Source: Prostheceraeus crozeri
Taxonomy: Eukaryota; Platyhelminthes; Polycladida; Euryleptidae
Length of the DNA stretch: 64,000 nt
Assembly (NCBI GenBank): GCA_907163375.1
Contig: CAJQUW010000522.1
Coordinates: 124,001-188,000, forward strand
Direction of reading: 5' to 3'
Shown: positions 33,219-43,831 of the stretch, piece after piece
Layout of the letters: each line of letters opens with the position of its first letter
Numbering within the stretch: position 1 is the stretch's first letter
Notes under the pieces: model-generated
The model's database searches: none
What the model saw: only the letters and a program-made list of their open reading frames with translations
Told to the model about the DNA's origin: nothing
Translations under genes and position numbers: made by a program

Positions 33219-33341
33219 TGTCCTCCAGGGCTTCGCCCGTAGCTGAAATATGTTGTTTCTAATTTTTATCTATGATTTTTATCTATGATTTTTATCTACG
33301 ATTTTTATCTATAATATTTATTTAATTTTTTTAGTTTAAAA
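33219..33341. repeat. Polinton 1 spacer: mini-hairpin and 14-bp repeats
   Basis: The spacer contains GGGCTTCGCCC and then about four copies of TTTTTATCTATGAT. The second copy has the hairpin but not the repeat array, so the array is recent or has contracted. Confidence 0.75.
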
Positions 33342-34130
33342 ATGTGTTCAGCAGATTTAGACAAAATTAATGATCATTTAGAAAAATTGACAGAGATTTT
33401 GGGTTCATCAAAATTTAGTACGACGTTAAAAATTATAACAACTACTTCATCACACACTTGTAATTTAGAACCCATTCTACATTTAGAACAAAATAAAAAT
33501 TATCAAATTGCATTGACTAGTTTCTCTACATTTAACACTATTCAAAACGTTATCAAAGATGTGAATGATCAATTTAGATATTCTACTGATAAAGGCAAAA
33601 CGTGGAAAATATTAACTTTTCTTCCTGGTTCTTACGAAGTTGAATCAATATCAAATGAAATTAAGAGACATTTAGGTATACCATTTAAAGATAAGAAACA
33701 ATTACATTTTGCAGTTGAACCGGCAGTTAATAAATTTTCTCTTACTTTAGACGAAAATCATCAAGTTGATTTTAATCATGATAGATCATTGTCAAAGCTA
33801 TTAGGATTTAATAAACAAACCTATAGTCAAGGTTATCATTTAGGTGAGAAGATTCCAAAAATAACTGAAATAAATTCAATTGTTGTACATTGTGACATTA
33901 TTGAAGGAGGATATATAAATGGTAAATTATCAAATTTAATATTCAGTTTTCCAGCTTTTACTGTACCCATTGGTTATAGATTAAATGTATTTCCACAAAC
34001 ATTAATATATTTTCCTATTACAAGAAAAACTATTAACAACATTAACATTAGAATCACTGATGAAAAAGGACAAGAAATAAATTTTGGAGGTGAAGAGATT
34101 ATGATAGATCTTTTGGTTCGGGAGGTATGA
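33342..34130 (+). CDS. Polinton 1: small (penton-type) capsid protein candidate
   Basis: A protein of 262 residues, mostly predicted strand, with the ending NINIRITDEKGQEINFGGEE and then IMIDLLVRE, which resembles minor jelly-roll capsid proteins of Polintons as I know them. It lies directly before the ATPase, a usual capsid-module position. The frame is open in both copies. Assignment is by family resemblance and needs a structure-level comparison. Confidence 0.6.
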   Translation: MCSADLDKINDHLEKLTEILGSSKFSTTLKIITTTSSHTCNLEPILHLEQNKNYQIALTSFSTFNTIQNVIKDVNDQFRYSTDKGKTWKILTFLPGSYEVESISNEIKRHLGIPFKDKKQLHFAVEPAVNKFSLTLDENHQVDFNHDRSLSKLLGFNKQTYSQGYHLGEKIPKITEINSIVVHCDIIEGGYINGKLSNLIFSFPAFTVPIGYRLNVFPQTLIYFPITRKTINNINIRITDEKGQEINFGGEEIMIDLLVREV

Positions 34131-34225
34131 ACTCCCGTTCGGGAGGTATAAACTCCCGTTCGAGAGGTATAAACTCCCGTTCGAGAGGTATAAACTCCCG
34201 TTCGAGAGGTATAAACTCCTACGCG
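34115..34225. repeat. Polinton 1: five 22-bp tandem repeats with hairpin potential
   Basis: Units of GAGGTATAAACTCCCGTTC sit directly after the capsid candidate. Each can fold GGGAG-GTATAAA-CTCCC. The second Polinton has four such units. They may act as a terminator or spacer, which is inference. Confidence 0.8.
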
Positions 34226-34304
34226 AAGCTAGAGAAGTTTAATTTTCTTCTTCTTCTTTAGAAACAAAAAATAAAAAAATAAAAATAAAAATTTTTATTA
34301 AAAA

Positions 34305-35072
34305 ATGAGTGAACTACCTCCATTTAATAAAAAAAAACTTAAATTTAATCATCATCCAAATTTATCTAATAAAGTTTTGTCAGTTATTTGTGGAAGATCA
34401 GGTTGTGGAAAAAAGTATCTATTGTTTAAAATTTTAACGACTCCAAATTTTTTGGATTATAACAATCTTATAATTTATACAACAACGGCAGAACAACCCG
34501 TCTATCAATTTTTAAAATATGGATTTGAAAATAATCTTAAAAAAACAGCAATTGCTTCATTATTCAAAGAATATGAAAAATCTGAAGATGAAGAAGAAAT
34601 AAGTTCGTGGTGTGAAGAAGCAACAAAAAATAATCAGTTAGTTGAAACCAATAAAAATAAGCATATAAAAATACAACTAATAGATGATAGTGGTAATATG
34701 CAAGATCCTAGTAAACTAGATAAAACAATGAAACATTGTGTAATTTTTGATGATTGTGTTAATGATAGAAATCAGTCAGTTCAGAGAAATTATTTCACAA
34801 GAGGTAGACATAATAACTGTAGTGTTTTTTATTTAACACAAAGTATGTATTCATTAGACGGAAGTGTTATTAGAAAGAATGCAAATATATTTATACTATT
34901 TGAAATAAATGCAAGAAACTTAAGTGATTTGTTAAGAGATTTATGTGTAAGAAATAAAGATGAATTTAAACAATCGTGTAACAATGCTTGGTCAAAAGAT
35001 TATGGATTTATCACAATTAATATTGATAAAAAAATTCATGAAAGAGTTATAGAAAATATTTTCGAGGAGTGA
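34305..35072 (+). CDS. Polinton 1: genome-packaging ATPase (FtsK/HerA type)
   Basis: The 255-residue protein has the P-loop region VLSVICGRSGCG near residue 25 and the Walker B strand HCVIFDDCV near residue 145. After these comes the arginine-rich NYFTRGRHNNCSVFYLTQS, typical of Polinton and adenovirus-like packaging ATPases. Such enzymes pump DNA into the capsid. The start follows a TTTTTATTAAAAAATG leader. Confidence 0.85.
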   Translation: MSELPPFNKKKLKFNHHPNLSNKVLSVICGRSGCGKKYLLFKILTTPNFLDYNNLIIYTTTAEQPVYQFLKYGFENNLKKTAIASLFKEYEKSEDEEEISSWCEEATKNNQLVETNKNKHIKIQLIDDSGNMQDPSKLDKTMKHCVIFDDCVNDRNQSVQRNYFTRGRHNNCSVFYLTQSMYSLDGSVIRKNANIFILFEINARNLSDLLRDLCVRNKDEFKQSCNNAWSKDYGFITINIDKKIHERVIENIFEE

Positions 35073-35148
35073 TCGAACGGAGTGACCGAACGGAGTGACC
35101 GAACAATTTTTTCTTATAAATTTTTTGTTAATAAAAATAAAAAAAAAT

Positions 35149-35478
35149 ATGTTGAATGATTATAAGATAGAGCATGTACCAGTTTTAAAAGATTATCGTC
35201 ATCCTACAAATCCTGTAAATTCGAAGAAAGAAGTTAGATTTTATTATCATCATAAATACGTAGCGCTCGTTACAGATTATAAAACAAAACATGGTATTAA
35301 ACCGTGTGTTAAAACAAAAGACTTTCCACTTTGTTTAAGAAGTTTCCGAGTATTTTTGGCGTATAATAATTTATGGTGGTTGGTTAAGAAAGAACATTTA
35401 ACAGCACATGAATTAGAAACATTACATCAATTACATATTCCTGTGTATATGCAAAAACGGAACCGAGGTTCTATGTAA
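35149..35478 (+). CDS. Polinton 1: small conserved protein before the polymerase
   Basis: The start MLNDYKIEHVPVLKDYRHPT gives about 109 residues. The protein has several His/Lys residues and a WW pair, and it has no family I can name. It is kept in both copies, between ATPase and polymerase. Confidence 0.5.
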   Translation: MLNDYKIEHVPVLKDYRHPTNPVNSKKEVRFYYHHKYVALVTDYKTKHGIKPCVKTKDFPLCLRSFRVFLAYNNLWWLVKKEHLTAHELETLHQLHIPVYMQKRNRGSM

Positions 35479-35502
35479 AATTCATTTTTTCTTTTAAAAA
35501 AT

Positions 35503-38500
35503 ATGAATCGTGAAATGTCTCTCGGACAAACGTCTAGGATTGATGAATTAATCAAGAAACAAATTGCTGAGTTTGATGCACAAATTAAACATAGTAAACG
35601 CAGTAAACGTATTAGAAAACAGAAACGTACTAGGCGTAGTATTAGACGTAATACTAAAAAACAGAAAAGTGGAACAAAAGAAATATTAGAAACTCCTATT
35701 ACTGATATCTTTTTCGATGATAGAATTAAGGATGAACTTGGTGATGATTTATGTAATTTATTTAATCCAAATGAAATTAAATATGAAAATGTATCTTTTA
35801 TTAATGTAGTAAATGATATGCGGAAACTTTTAGCAAATGGTAAAATTATTAATTTACTTGGAAAAGTTATTAAAGATCAGGAAAATATAATTCAAAATTT
35901 TTACGTAACCTTCTATAATAAAAAATCATTTGAAACATGGTTTTCGAATCTGGATGAGAAATCCGATGCTAACGAATGGATTTTTACAGGTAATATTAAA
36001 TATGAAGATTTTGGAATGAAGTTAGTACAAAGATCGCATAGAGGGGCAGGGATTAATATGAAATATAGAATCAAAGAATATTTCGGTGAATATTGTTATA
36101 TTCCTTCTGAAGATTTTTGTTTTATTAAATGTTATAATGTTTTACGAGGTTTTAATGAAGAACAAGGAGAAATTATGAAAGAAATGTTTAATAATTTTTT
36201 ATATAAAGAGAAAGCCACATCTAGAACAGGAGTAATGTCAAACTGCAAATTTTCTCAATTCAATAAATATTTTGGAGAATGTGTTCAATATTATAGTCCT
36301 GCCAATCGTCATTTAAATCCTAGAGGAATTGAAACGTTTCATAATTATGTTTATTACAATTATTTTCACGCAGGTTCAACAATTGGTCACTATTGTTTAA
36401 TTAATAAATCTCATAAATTAAAAGCTATTAGAGAAATTGAAAATAATTTCAAACCCATATATAAAACAGTTACTGATGAAAATCTAACAACGCGTCCATA
36501 TAAAATCATAACAAAGAAAAAAATTGACTATGGTTCAACATATATTTGGGATCTCGAAACTTTTCCCGATCCTAACTGTTCAACAGCTCATCCTATTCCT
36601 TATGCTGTAGGAGCTATTAATTTTAATAAATTTATATTTTGTTTACCGAAACAAAGATTGAAAGAATTAGAAACACGTTTTTTAAGTGATATGATTAAAA
36701 TTAAACGATCAAAAGATGAAGATGAAATTAAAAAACTTAAAAAACAGATTGATGAGTATAATAATTTAACTGAATTAGAATTCAATAAACTTCAAAATTG
36801 TGTGAAAATATTTACGAGAACTGTGGATGATGAATGTTCGATCGGGGGAAACCCAGAGGACGTATGTCCGATCCATCAATTTTTTAAAACTCTTGGAAAA
36901 TTTAATTATTCGAGAGTAACTTTAATAGCTCACAATTCATCAGGTTTTGATTCCTATTTTCCGATAAAAGCTAATTTTAAATTATCTAAACCGCCTCTTA
37001 AAACTTCAAGAGGAATATTGACTGCTTCATTACAAAATCCTTATACAACTGAATGTGTTAGTAGATATATTCAAAAATCTCTTAGATTTAAAAACAATAT
37101 GAAAAAAGATTCACCGTCAGGTAAATTAGCACTTCAAACTATTATAATGAAATGTAGTTATCAACATGTAAAAACAAGTCTTTCTAAATGGTGTGAGAAT
37201 TTTAAAATTCCTACGAATGTGTGTAAATTAAATTATGAAATTGGAGACATAACACATGAAAATTATAAAGAAAAAGAAATTGAATGGAGACCATATTTAG
37301 TTAACGATATTCTTTCTTTAGCTTTTTGTATCTACAAATATAATAATGTTATGCGAGATTTAGTTGGTGAAGATATAACTACTAATTTAACATCCTCTGC
37401 TTTAACATTTAACGGTTGGATGAAAAGCGTACAAAATGACAATATAAATATTCATTCTCATATAGATTTATGGGCTAGAAATTATATTAGAAAATCTGTT
37501 AAAGGTGGAAGAGTTTCAGCAAATATAAGAAAATACATATCGCCATTTTGTAGCATCTTGTTACCAATATTAAAACAGTATTTACCTGGTCGCTGCGCTG
37601 GGGGACTTTGTCCCTTGGTCGCTGCGCTGGGGGGACTTTGTCCCTTGGTCGCTACGCTGGTGGGGCTTTGTCCCCTGGAAGTAATTTAATAGATTTAATG
37701 AAACAGTATCGAGATTTAGGAGATAAAACTGAAATTTGTAAGAAAATTTCAAATCAACTACTTGAACAAAAAAATGAATTTCTAATGGCTTTTGATGCAA
37801 CATCTTTATATCCATCAACTATGTATGATGAAAATTCAGAATACCCTAAAGCTGAATCAGCTAGAAAATTTCGTCAAGAAGAAGAGCGGGAAATAGTATA
37901 TAAATTTAATACACAAACATTTAGACCTAAAACTGGAATATTCTCTGTTGTGTTTCAATATCCGAATGATATGTTTTTCCAACCAGTTCCTATTAAAGAT
38001 AAAGTTAAAAATCAAAATAATAATTCTCATGTAAAAGTAATCAGGTTTAGAAATGGTATATGTTATGATGTATTAACTTCTGTTGACATACAAGAAATTG
38101 TTAGATGTGGGGGAAAATCTTACATATTACTGATGGTATAATTTATGAAAAAAATTATCAAGTTTCACCATTTCGAAATTATATTGAAAAACTTTTTAAT
38201 TTGAGGAAAAGACATAAAACAGAAGGAAATACTGTAGGTGATGAGTTAATTAAATTATTGATGAATTCGCTATATGGCAAAACTGTGCAAAAAGATATAA
38301 CCACTAAATATCATTTATGGAATGAGAATACATTGAGAAAAAATTTCACTCAAGAAGTAAAAGATTATGAAAAATTAAATGATGAACAATATTTAGCGAA
38401 AGTAGAAATGGAAGATGATGAATTTCTCAAAACTAATATTGTAAAAGATGGGAAGACGTCATTCATGCCATCACACTTAGGTTCTTTCATTCTTTCTCAC

Positions 38501-39067
38501 TCTAGAAGAATCATGAATAACTTTATTTTAGAAATTAATGGTTTCAAAGAAAAATACATTCATTATACAGATACTGATTCAATATATATTTCCAATGAGC
38601 TCTTTAATAAATTAGACGCTGCTGGATATGTTGGAGGAGAATTGTGTCAAGGGAAAAATGATTATGGAAATGGTGGAATTATTTTTGCAATGTTTATTGC
38701 ACCTAAAGTAAAATACTGTATTACTGTAGATGAACAAGGGAGACTTAGTGAAAAGAAAACATTCAAAGGATATTCACAAGATAAAGTAAAAGTAGAAGAT
38801 TTTCTAAAATTATATTCGGGGAAAACATTATCGACTACAGTTAATAAACCATGGAAAAGATCTTTAGAAACTGGAATTAGTATTCCTGATAAAAATAATA
38901 ATACTGAAGAAAAAAAATTTTCTGGTCAAATAAATATTCTTAAACGTCAAGCACCTGACGAAAATGAAATTATGTTACCTTATAACGGAGAAGATATTCA
39001 AGCTGAAATATTTCAAACAATCATCTGTGAGAGTAATTTAAGTGATGATGATGACACGTGGGAATAA
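35503..39067 (+). pseudogene. Polinton 1: protein-primed DNA polymerase B, broken
   Basis: The locus encodes a large family-B polymerase with a basic N-terminal region and a 3'-5' exonuclease (IWDLETFPDP, LIAHNSSGFDSYF). The polymerase motifs are DATSLYPSTMYD (A), NSLYGKTVQKD (B) and YTDTDSIYIS (C). This enzyme type replicates linear genomes from a terminal protein primer, as in adenoviruses. The gene looks broken, with about two breaks. It ends in an acidic DDDDTWE tail just before an AT-rich tandem repeat. Confidence 0.88.
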
Positions 39068-39071
39068 TAAT

Positions 39072-39262
39072 TTTTTTATAACATCTAAAAAATTTATAAC
39101 ATCTAAAAAATTTATAACATCTAAAAAATTTATAACATCTAAAAAATTTATAACATCTAAAAACTTATTCCATCTAAAAAATTTATTACATCTATAAACT
39201 TATTACATCTAAAAACTTATTACATCTAAAAACTTATTACATCTAAAAATTTTATTACATAT
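39072..39262. repeat. Polinton 1: ~18-bp tandem repeat at a convergent gene end
   Basis: About eleven units of TTTATAACATCTAAAAAA and its variants lie between the polymerase (plus) and the unknown gene (minus), whose 3' ends face each other. It may serve as a two-way terminator. Confidence 0.85.
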
Positions 39263-39312
39263 GAAAATATATTCTTCGAATATTTTGGTATTTTCTATTA
39301 AGTTTTATCATA

Positions 39313-40620
39313 TTAAGTTTCATCATATAATGTTTTATCAAAAGATAATTTAAATTTATTTTCACTAACTATTGATTCTTCATCATCATCATCAATTGAT
39401 TCTTCATCATCATCATAAATTGTTTCTTCATCATCATAAATTACACTTTTTGGTATAGGATACCATTCCCTGATAGGAATATCTAATTCTAAATTACATT
39501 TCTTATCTGATAATAATATAATAGAGAAAAATATTGGTCTTTGATCTCTTTTGGAAAATTTAATAACACCACCATAATCTGAATCACTTTTAGTTTTTAT
39601 TAAAGATGATAAAATTTTAAATTGATTAGATGTAAATCCTAATTTAAATTTTGTAGACCCGACACATAGTTGTCTAACAGTATCTTCAACTATACCATCA
39701 TTATTATTTTCAATTGTAAGAAAATGAAATTTAGATAAATTTTTATAATTACTAATATTTTTATAATCTTTTTTACCATTTACACCATTTTCAGATGTTT
39801 CAGAATCATCATTATTATCATCTATATTATTATCATTATTATCATAAGATTCTTTAAGATCGGGCAAAGCCCTAGAACCTTCGGTTCGTTTATTATGATT
39901 ATGATTATGATTATGGTCATTGTTAATAGTATAAGGTGTTGTCCACATATAAATTTTCTCTTGTTGAGCTAAACCATTTATATAAGATTTTAATAAATTA
40001 ATATTTAAGTTGGAATATAATCCTATATACGTATCATCATCATATCTTTGCGGCATTTCTAATGTTTCTTGTTTATAAATTGTGTCTCTATAATATACCT
40101 GACAAAATAATTCTTCATTATGTTTTTTACTCTCTATGTGAATGTTATATTGATTTTGTTCATCAACAAATAATCTAATTTTTTCTTTGGAAAAAGATTT
40201 TTATTTTTTAACTAATTCTTTAATATTAATATAATTAATAATTTTAGTTTCTATCCAATCAGTATTACTAATCGGCAAAACTGCTCTAATAAAACCATAA
40301 ACATTATTATGACCTATTATAACCATATTTTCTTTATTTAATTCCACATAAGCTACATCATTATATTTACTTACTATATCCATAAATTTAATAAATGGAT
40401 CACCTGGAAATAAACAATAATTAGTTTCTATAGAAGGTAAACCTTTAGTCTGTTCTCTAAATATTTCGGATTGTAATTGAAACAAAAGATTAACATCTAT
40501 ACATGGATTATTATTATTATTATTATCAAAACATTTATTTTCAAATCCCGTTGATCTCGTCGAATAAGAAGAACAGGATGATGCGGACGAATATAATTTT
40601 TTTAAATTTGGGGTTTCCAT
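39313..40620 (-). pseudogene. Polinton 1: minus-strand gene of unknown function
   Basis: The gene begins METPNLKKLYSSASSCSSYS and runs towards the polymerase. It has alternating strand-like blocks (DVAYVELNKENMVIIGHNNV, then FIRAVLPISN; later FHFLTIENNN and KFKLGFTSNQFKILSSL), a His/Asn-repeat linker and an acidic DDDEE-rich tail. The locus looks broken, with about one break. The order of blocks is loosely like a sliding clamp (a ring-forming processivity factor), but I cannot confirm this. It is transcribed divergently from the fibre-like gene. Confidence 0.5.
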
Positions 40621-40695
40621 TTTTTTATTTTTATTAGAAAAAATTTTATTTTTTTATTTTTATTAGAAAAAATTTTATTTTTTTATTGTTAAAAA
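40621..40695. promoter_or_regulatory. Divergent AT-rich promoter region
   Basis: The 75 bases between the minus-strand gene and the fibre-like gene consist of repeated TTTTTATTTTTATTAGAAAAAATTT and end in TTATTGTTAAAAAATG. The same T-run, TTA, A-run and ATG layout precedes most genes of this element on both strands. Confidence 0.55.
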
Positions 40696-41583
40696 ATGAT
40701 GTTACCAAATGTTGGTGGAGGTGCATATATCCCGAATAATCGTGAATTAGAAATAGAGATAGAAAATTATATTATGAAAACTGGAGACGTTTTATCTGGT
40801 CCATTGCATCTTTCTATTCTTCCACAACAAAATACAGAGTTAACAAATAAACAATATGTTGATGCACAAATCAATGACTTAAAAGAAAAATATATAAACG
40901 ATGTTTTGGTTCCACTGATGAATGAATTGAAGTTGCTTAAACTTAATGACAAATCATTAAACGAAAAATTATTAAAACTTGATAAAAAGGATAGAGAGCT
41001 AGAAGCAGATATAGCAAAACTTTTTAAAAAGATTTCTGAACAATCAAAAATTTTAATATTACTTTCTTTAAATTTAAAATCTGCTGTAATTAAAAATAAA
41101 CATCAGATAAAAATGTTAAAAGAACAATTAGAAGAAGAAATAGAAAAACTACCTGAAAGAATTAAAAAAAATTTAAAGCAGTTACAAACTACATTCCAAA
41201 AAAGTGTTGATGAATTGAGTTCTAAAATTACTCAACAAATGAAAAAGATGAATAGAATAATAAATGAAGTAAACTCACTTAATGAAAAAGTTGATAAAAT
41301 GAAAACTCTTAAAATCAATTTAGAAAATGAATTAAAGAAAAATTTACAAGAAAACTCTAAAGAAAATAAAGAACAGTTAGATGCTGTTAAAAGACAATTA
41401 GATGTTCTTAAAATTAAGTTAAATGCTCTTAAAACGGCGTTGAAGATTAATCAGCAGAAAATGCAAGTTAATAGAAGAGAAATTAAAGTACATCACACGC
41501 TGCTTGACGCAATAGATAAAGTGCAACAGGCAATTAATAAAGTTATCTCGAAGTTGTTGTCCATTCACAAACGTAAATCTTAA
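40696..41583 (+). CDS. Polinton 1: coiled-coil protein with phage tail-fibre-like head
   Basis: The 295-residue protein opens with GGGAYIPNN. At residues 28-56 it has KTGDVLSGPLHL, a short spacer and LTNKQYVDAQI. This is the arrangement found in bacteriophage tail-fibre repeats, where (K)TGDxMSGPLxL is followed by A.NK.YVD. Nearly all the rest (about 58-290) is a long Lys/Glu/Leu heptad coiled coil. A trimeric spike or fibre on the particle is a reasonable inference. The frame is open. The second copy does not reach this gene within the window. Confidence 0.6.
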   Translation: MMLPNVGGGAYIPNNRELEIEIENYIMKTGDVLSGPLHLSILPQQNTELTNKQYVDAQINDLKEKYINDVLVPLMNELKLLKLNDKSLNEKLLKLDKKDRELEADIAKLFKKISEQSKILILLSLNLKSAVIKNKHQIKMLKEQLEEEIEKLPERIKKNLKQLQTTFQKSVDELSSKITQQMKKMNRIINEVNSLNEKVDKMKTLKINLENELKKNLQENSKENKEQLDAVKRQLDVLKIKLNALKTALKINQQKMQVNRREIKVHHTLLDAIDKVQQAINKVISKLLSIHKRKS

Positions 41584-41625
41584 CACGTAGATATTTTTCC
41601 CAAAAGTCAAATTTAATCCTAAAAA

Positions 41626-42174
41626 ATGCCTATAATTTATAAACACAATCTTAAACATTTTGCATCAAATAATAAAATTGCTCATGAACCATCTATGAAA
41701 CCTGTGTACCATTATGATAGTGTAGAAACTGTCGGAACACAAAAGTTCCTAGGCACCGCAGGTGCCGTCCAAAAAGAAGGAGATGGCATCTTTTCTGGTA
41801 TTGGTAGTATCGTTAACTTAATTAAAAATAATAAAGATTTGATTACATCTGCTGCAAAAGGAGCAGCTGCTATAGGTAGTACAGCTAGTGCAATATCAAA
41901 TGCTGTTAAGTCTCAAAACGAATTAAAACAACTAGAAGCTATTCGTAAACTTAGGAATGATTCTGAAGAACTAAAAAAATTAAAAAAACTTTCAGATGAA
42001 ACAAAAAATAAAATTGCTAACATAGCTGTAGAGGGTGAAACCTTGAGGAGCGGAGCTCCGTCTAATAGTAAACATAATGAAAAAACAATTGAAGAAATAA
42101 GAGGAAATGGCGTGAGTAGCAACCTTCGGTTTAACCAGCAAAGCTGTAGCGGAGCTGGTCTAGCAAAATTCTAA
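41626..42174 (+). CDS. Polinton 1: protein with amphipathic, membrane-active-looking segment
   Basis: In this 182-residue protein, residues about 53-95 form a Gly/Ala/Ile-rich helix (GIFSGIGSIVNLIKNNKDLI, then SAAKGAAAIGSTASA). A charged helical region follows. Adenovirus-like particles carry small internal proteins that lyse membranes during entry, and the position in the capsid module suggests a similar role here. That is inference. A GC-rich mini-hairpin is read through near the C-terminus. Confidence 0.5.
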   Translation: MPIIYKHNLKHFASNNKIAHEPSMKPVYHYDSVETVGTQKFLGTAGAVQKEGDGIFSGIGSIVNLIKNNKDLITSAAKGAAAIGSTASAISNAVKSQNELKQLEAIRKLRNDSEELKKLKKLSDETKNKIANIAVEGETLRSGAPSNSKHNEKTIEEIRGNGVSSNLRFNQQSCSGAGLAKF

Positions 42175-42177
42175 AAT

Positions 42178-42265
42178 ATATTTTTTAGTAAAATTTTTTT
42201 TAGTAAAATTTTTTAGTAAAATTTTTTTTAGTAAAATTATTTAAGTAAAATTATTTTAGCAGAAT
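42178..42265. repeat. Polinton 1: short AT tandem repeat before capsid gene
   Basis: About five units of TTTAGTAAAATTTTTT with small variations precede the major capsid gene leader. Confidence 0.75.
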
Positions 42266-42314
42266 TTTTTCTGTCTGTGAGAAAAAACAAAAAGTCAAAT
42301 TATTTTTTATAAAA

Positions 42315-43649
42315 ATGTCTTCGCTTATCGAAAATAAATTTAGATTAGACGATCCTCCGTTCGTCAGTTACAATCAAAAAAAGAATGACTATATAAGAAT
42401 TGCTATGAATCCCGGATCTTCCAGTAGAGTAAATACTGGAGGTGATTTAATTTTTGAAGTTGATAATCAGCAGAGTTATTTATATTTACCTGATTCATTT
42501 TTACACTGTGAATATTCTTTATATAGTGATGCTAATTTTACAACACCATTACCAGATACCGATAATATTACACTAGAAAATAATTTTTTTCCAAGATTAT
42601 TTACACAAATGCGTTTAGATGTTGCAACTCAAAATATAGAAACAATAAGTGATTCCCCAGGTGTAATTGATACAATGCTTAGATTTATAACAATTGGTGA
42701 AAATAATAAAAAGTATGAAATCGAAGGTTGGTTTCCTGATACTAATGATGGTATAATTGTTGATGATTTAACTCACGCTGGAACAGATGCCGCAGGAATT
42801 GCGAAAGATGTAGAAAATATTGCAAAACATTTAAATAAAACAAATAATGATGCATATAAAGAAAGACGTGAATTTAACAAGAAAAGTAAACAGACAGTAA
42901 ATTGGTCATTGTCTCCATTATTCGGATATTTAGATTATGACAAAATATCATATCAATTTAAATTTAAATTAATAATTCATCGTACGGAAAATAATGAATT
43001 AATCTTTTTTGGTAAGACTGGGAAAAAAGCATATTTAAAAATTGATAGACTTGAATGGTGGATTACGCATATTACTCCTAGTTTAGAGGTTGAAACAGCT
43101 ATTGCAAAAAGATTAAATACTAACAAACCAATTCCAGTAAATTTTCTAAAGCGTACTGCTAGTTCAGTAACTTTTTCCGAACAAAGATTTAACTGGCATT
43201 TTACTAGAACTGCGAATACCCCAAGATATTTATTACTAACATTTCAAAGAAATAATTCTCCAAGTTTTGATAAGAACAATAATATTTTTCATATTAATAC
43301 AATTCGAAGTTTACAAGTTTCATTAAATCAAACTCGATATCCAATTGATCCATTAAGATTCGATGATACCAATAATCAATTTATGGAAGGATATGATTGT
43401 TATCGAAATCTTTGTACAGAATTTGGAGTTGAACCACAATTAACTCCTGGAGATTGGAGACATTTATATCCAATTTTCTGTTTCGATTTAAGTGCACAAT
43501 CTGAAGATATTATTAAAAATGGTTGTGATGTAACAATTAATATTGAAAAGAAAGATTCCACAACTTCATTGATAGCTTATGGTTTATTGCTAGAAGATGT
43601 AAAATATTCTATTGAAATTCTTAATGGAAAGATGGTAAGGATAGGCTAA
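42315..43649 (+). CDS. Polinton 1: major capsid protein candidate (double jelly roll)
   Basis: The 444-residue protein begins MSSLIENKFRLDDPPFVSYN and then has SYLYLPDSFLHCEYSLY, FFPRLFTQMRLDV and a long strand-rich body. This is the pattern of the major capsid proteins of Polintons, often annotated in animals as 'F54H12.2-like'. It would form the icosahedral shell. The frame is open in this copy. The second copy does not reach this gene within the window. Confidence 0.8.
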   Translation: MSSLIENKFRLDDPPFVSYNQKKNDYIRIAMNPGSSSRVNTGGDLIFEVDNQQSYLYLPDSFLHCEYSLYSDANFTTPLPDTDNITLENNFFPRLFTQMRLDVATQNIETISDSPGVIDTMLRFITIGENNKKYEIEGWFPDTNDGIIVDDLTHAGTDAAGIAKDVENIAKHLNKTNNDAYKERREFNKKSKQTVNWSLSPLFGYLDYDKISYQFKFKLIIHRTENNELIFFGKTGKKAYLKIDRLEWWITHITPSLEVETAIAKRLNTNKPIPVNFLKRTASSVTFSEQRFNWHFTRTANTPRYLLLTFQRNNSPSFDKNNNIFHINTIRSLQVSLNQTRYPIDPLRFDDTNNQFMEGYDCYRNLCTEFGVEPQLTPGDWRHLYPIFCFDLSAQSEDIIKNGCDVTINIEKKDSTTSLIAYGLLLEDVKYSIEILNGKMVRIG

Positions 43650-43831
43650 AGCCAGAGGAGCTTCGCTCCGATAAGTTAATTAAAATTTTTTCATAACTAG
43701 AATAGATTAAAATTTTTGGTAACTTAAAATTTTTTGGTAACTTAAAGTTTTTCATAACTAGAATAGATTAAAATTTTTTCATAACTAGAATAGATTTAAA
43801 TTTTTGATAACTTAAAATTTTTTTATTAAAA
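43650..43831. repeat. Polinton 1 spacer: mini-hairpin and AT repeats
   Basis: GGAGCTTCGCTCC at about 43657-43669 is followed by alternating units of CATAACTAGAATAGATTAAA and TTTTTGGTAACTTAAAA. Confidence 0.75.

Noticed and set aside
39072-39262. CRISPR-like array
   Set aside because: Units of about 18 bp run on without unique spacers in an animal transposon. It is a plain tandem repeat.
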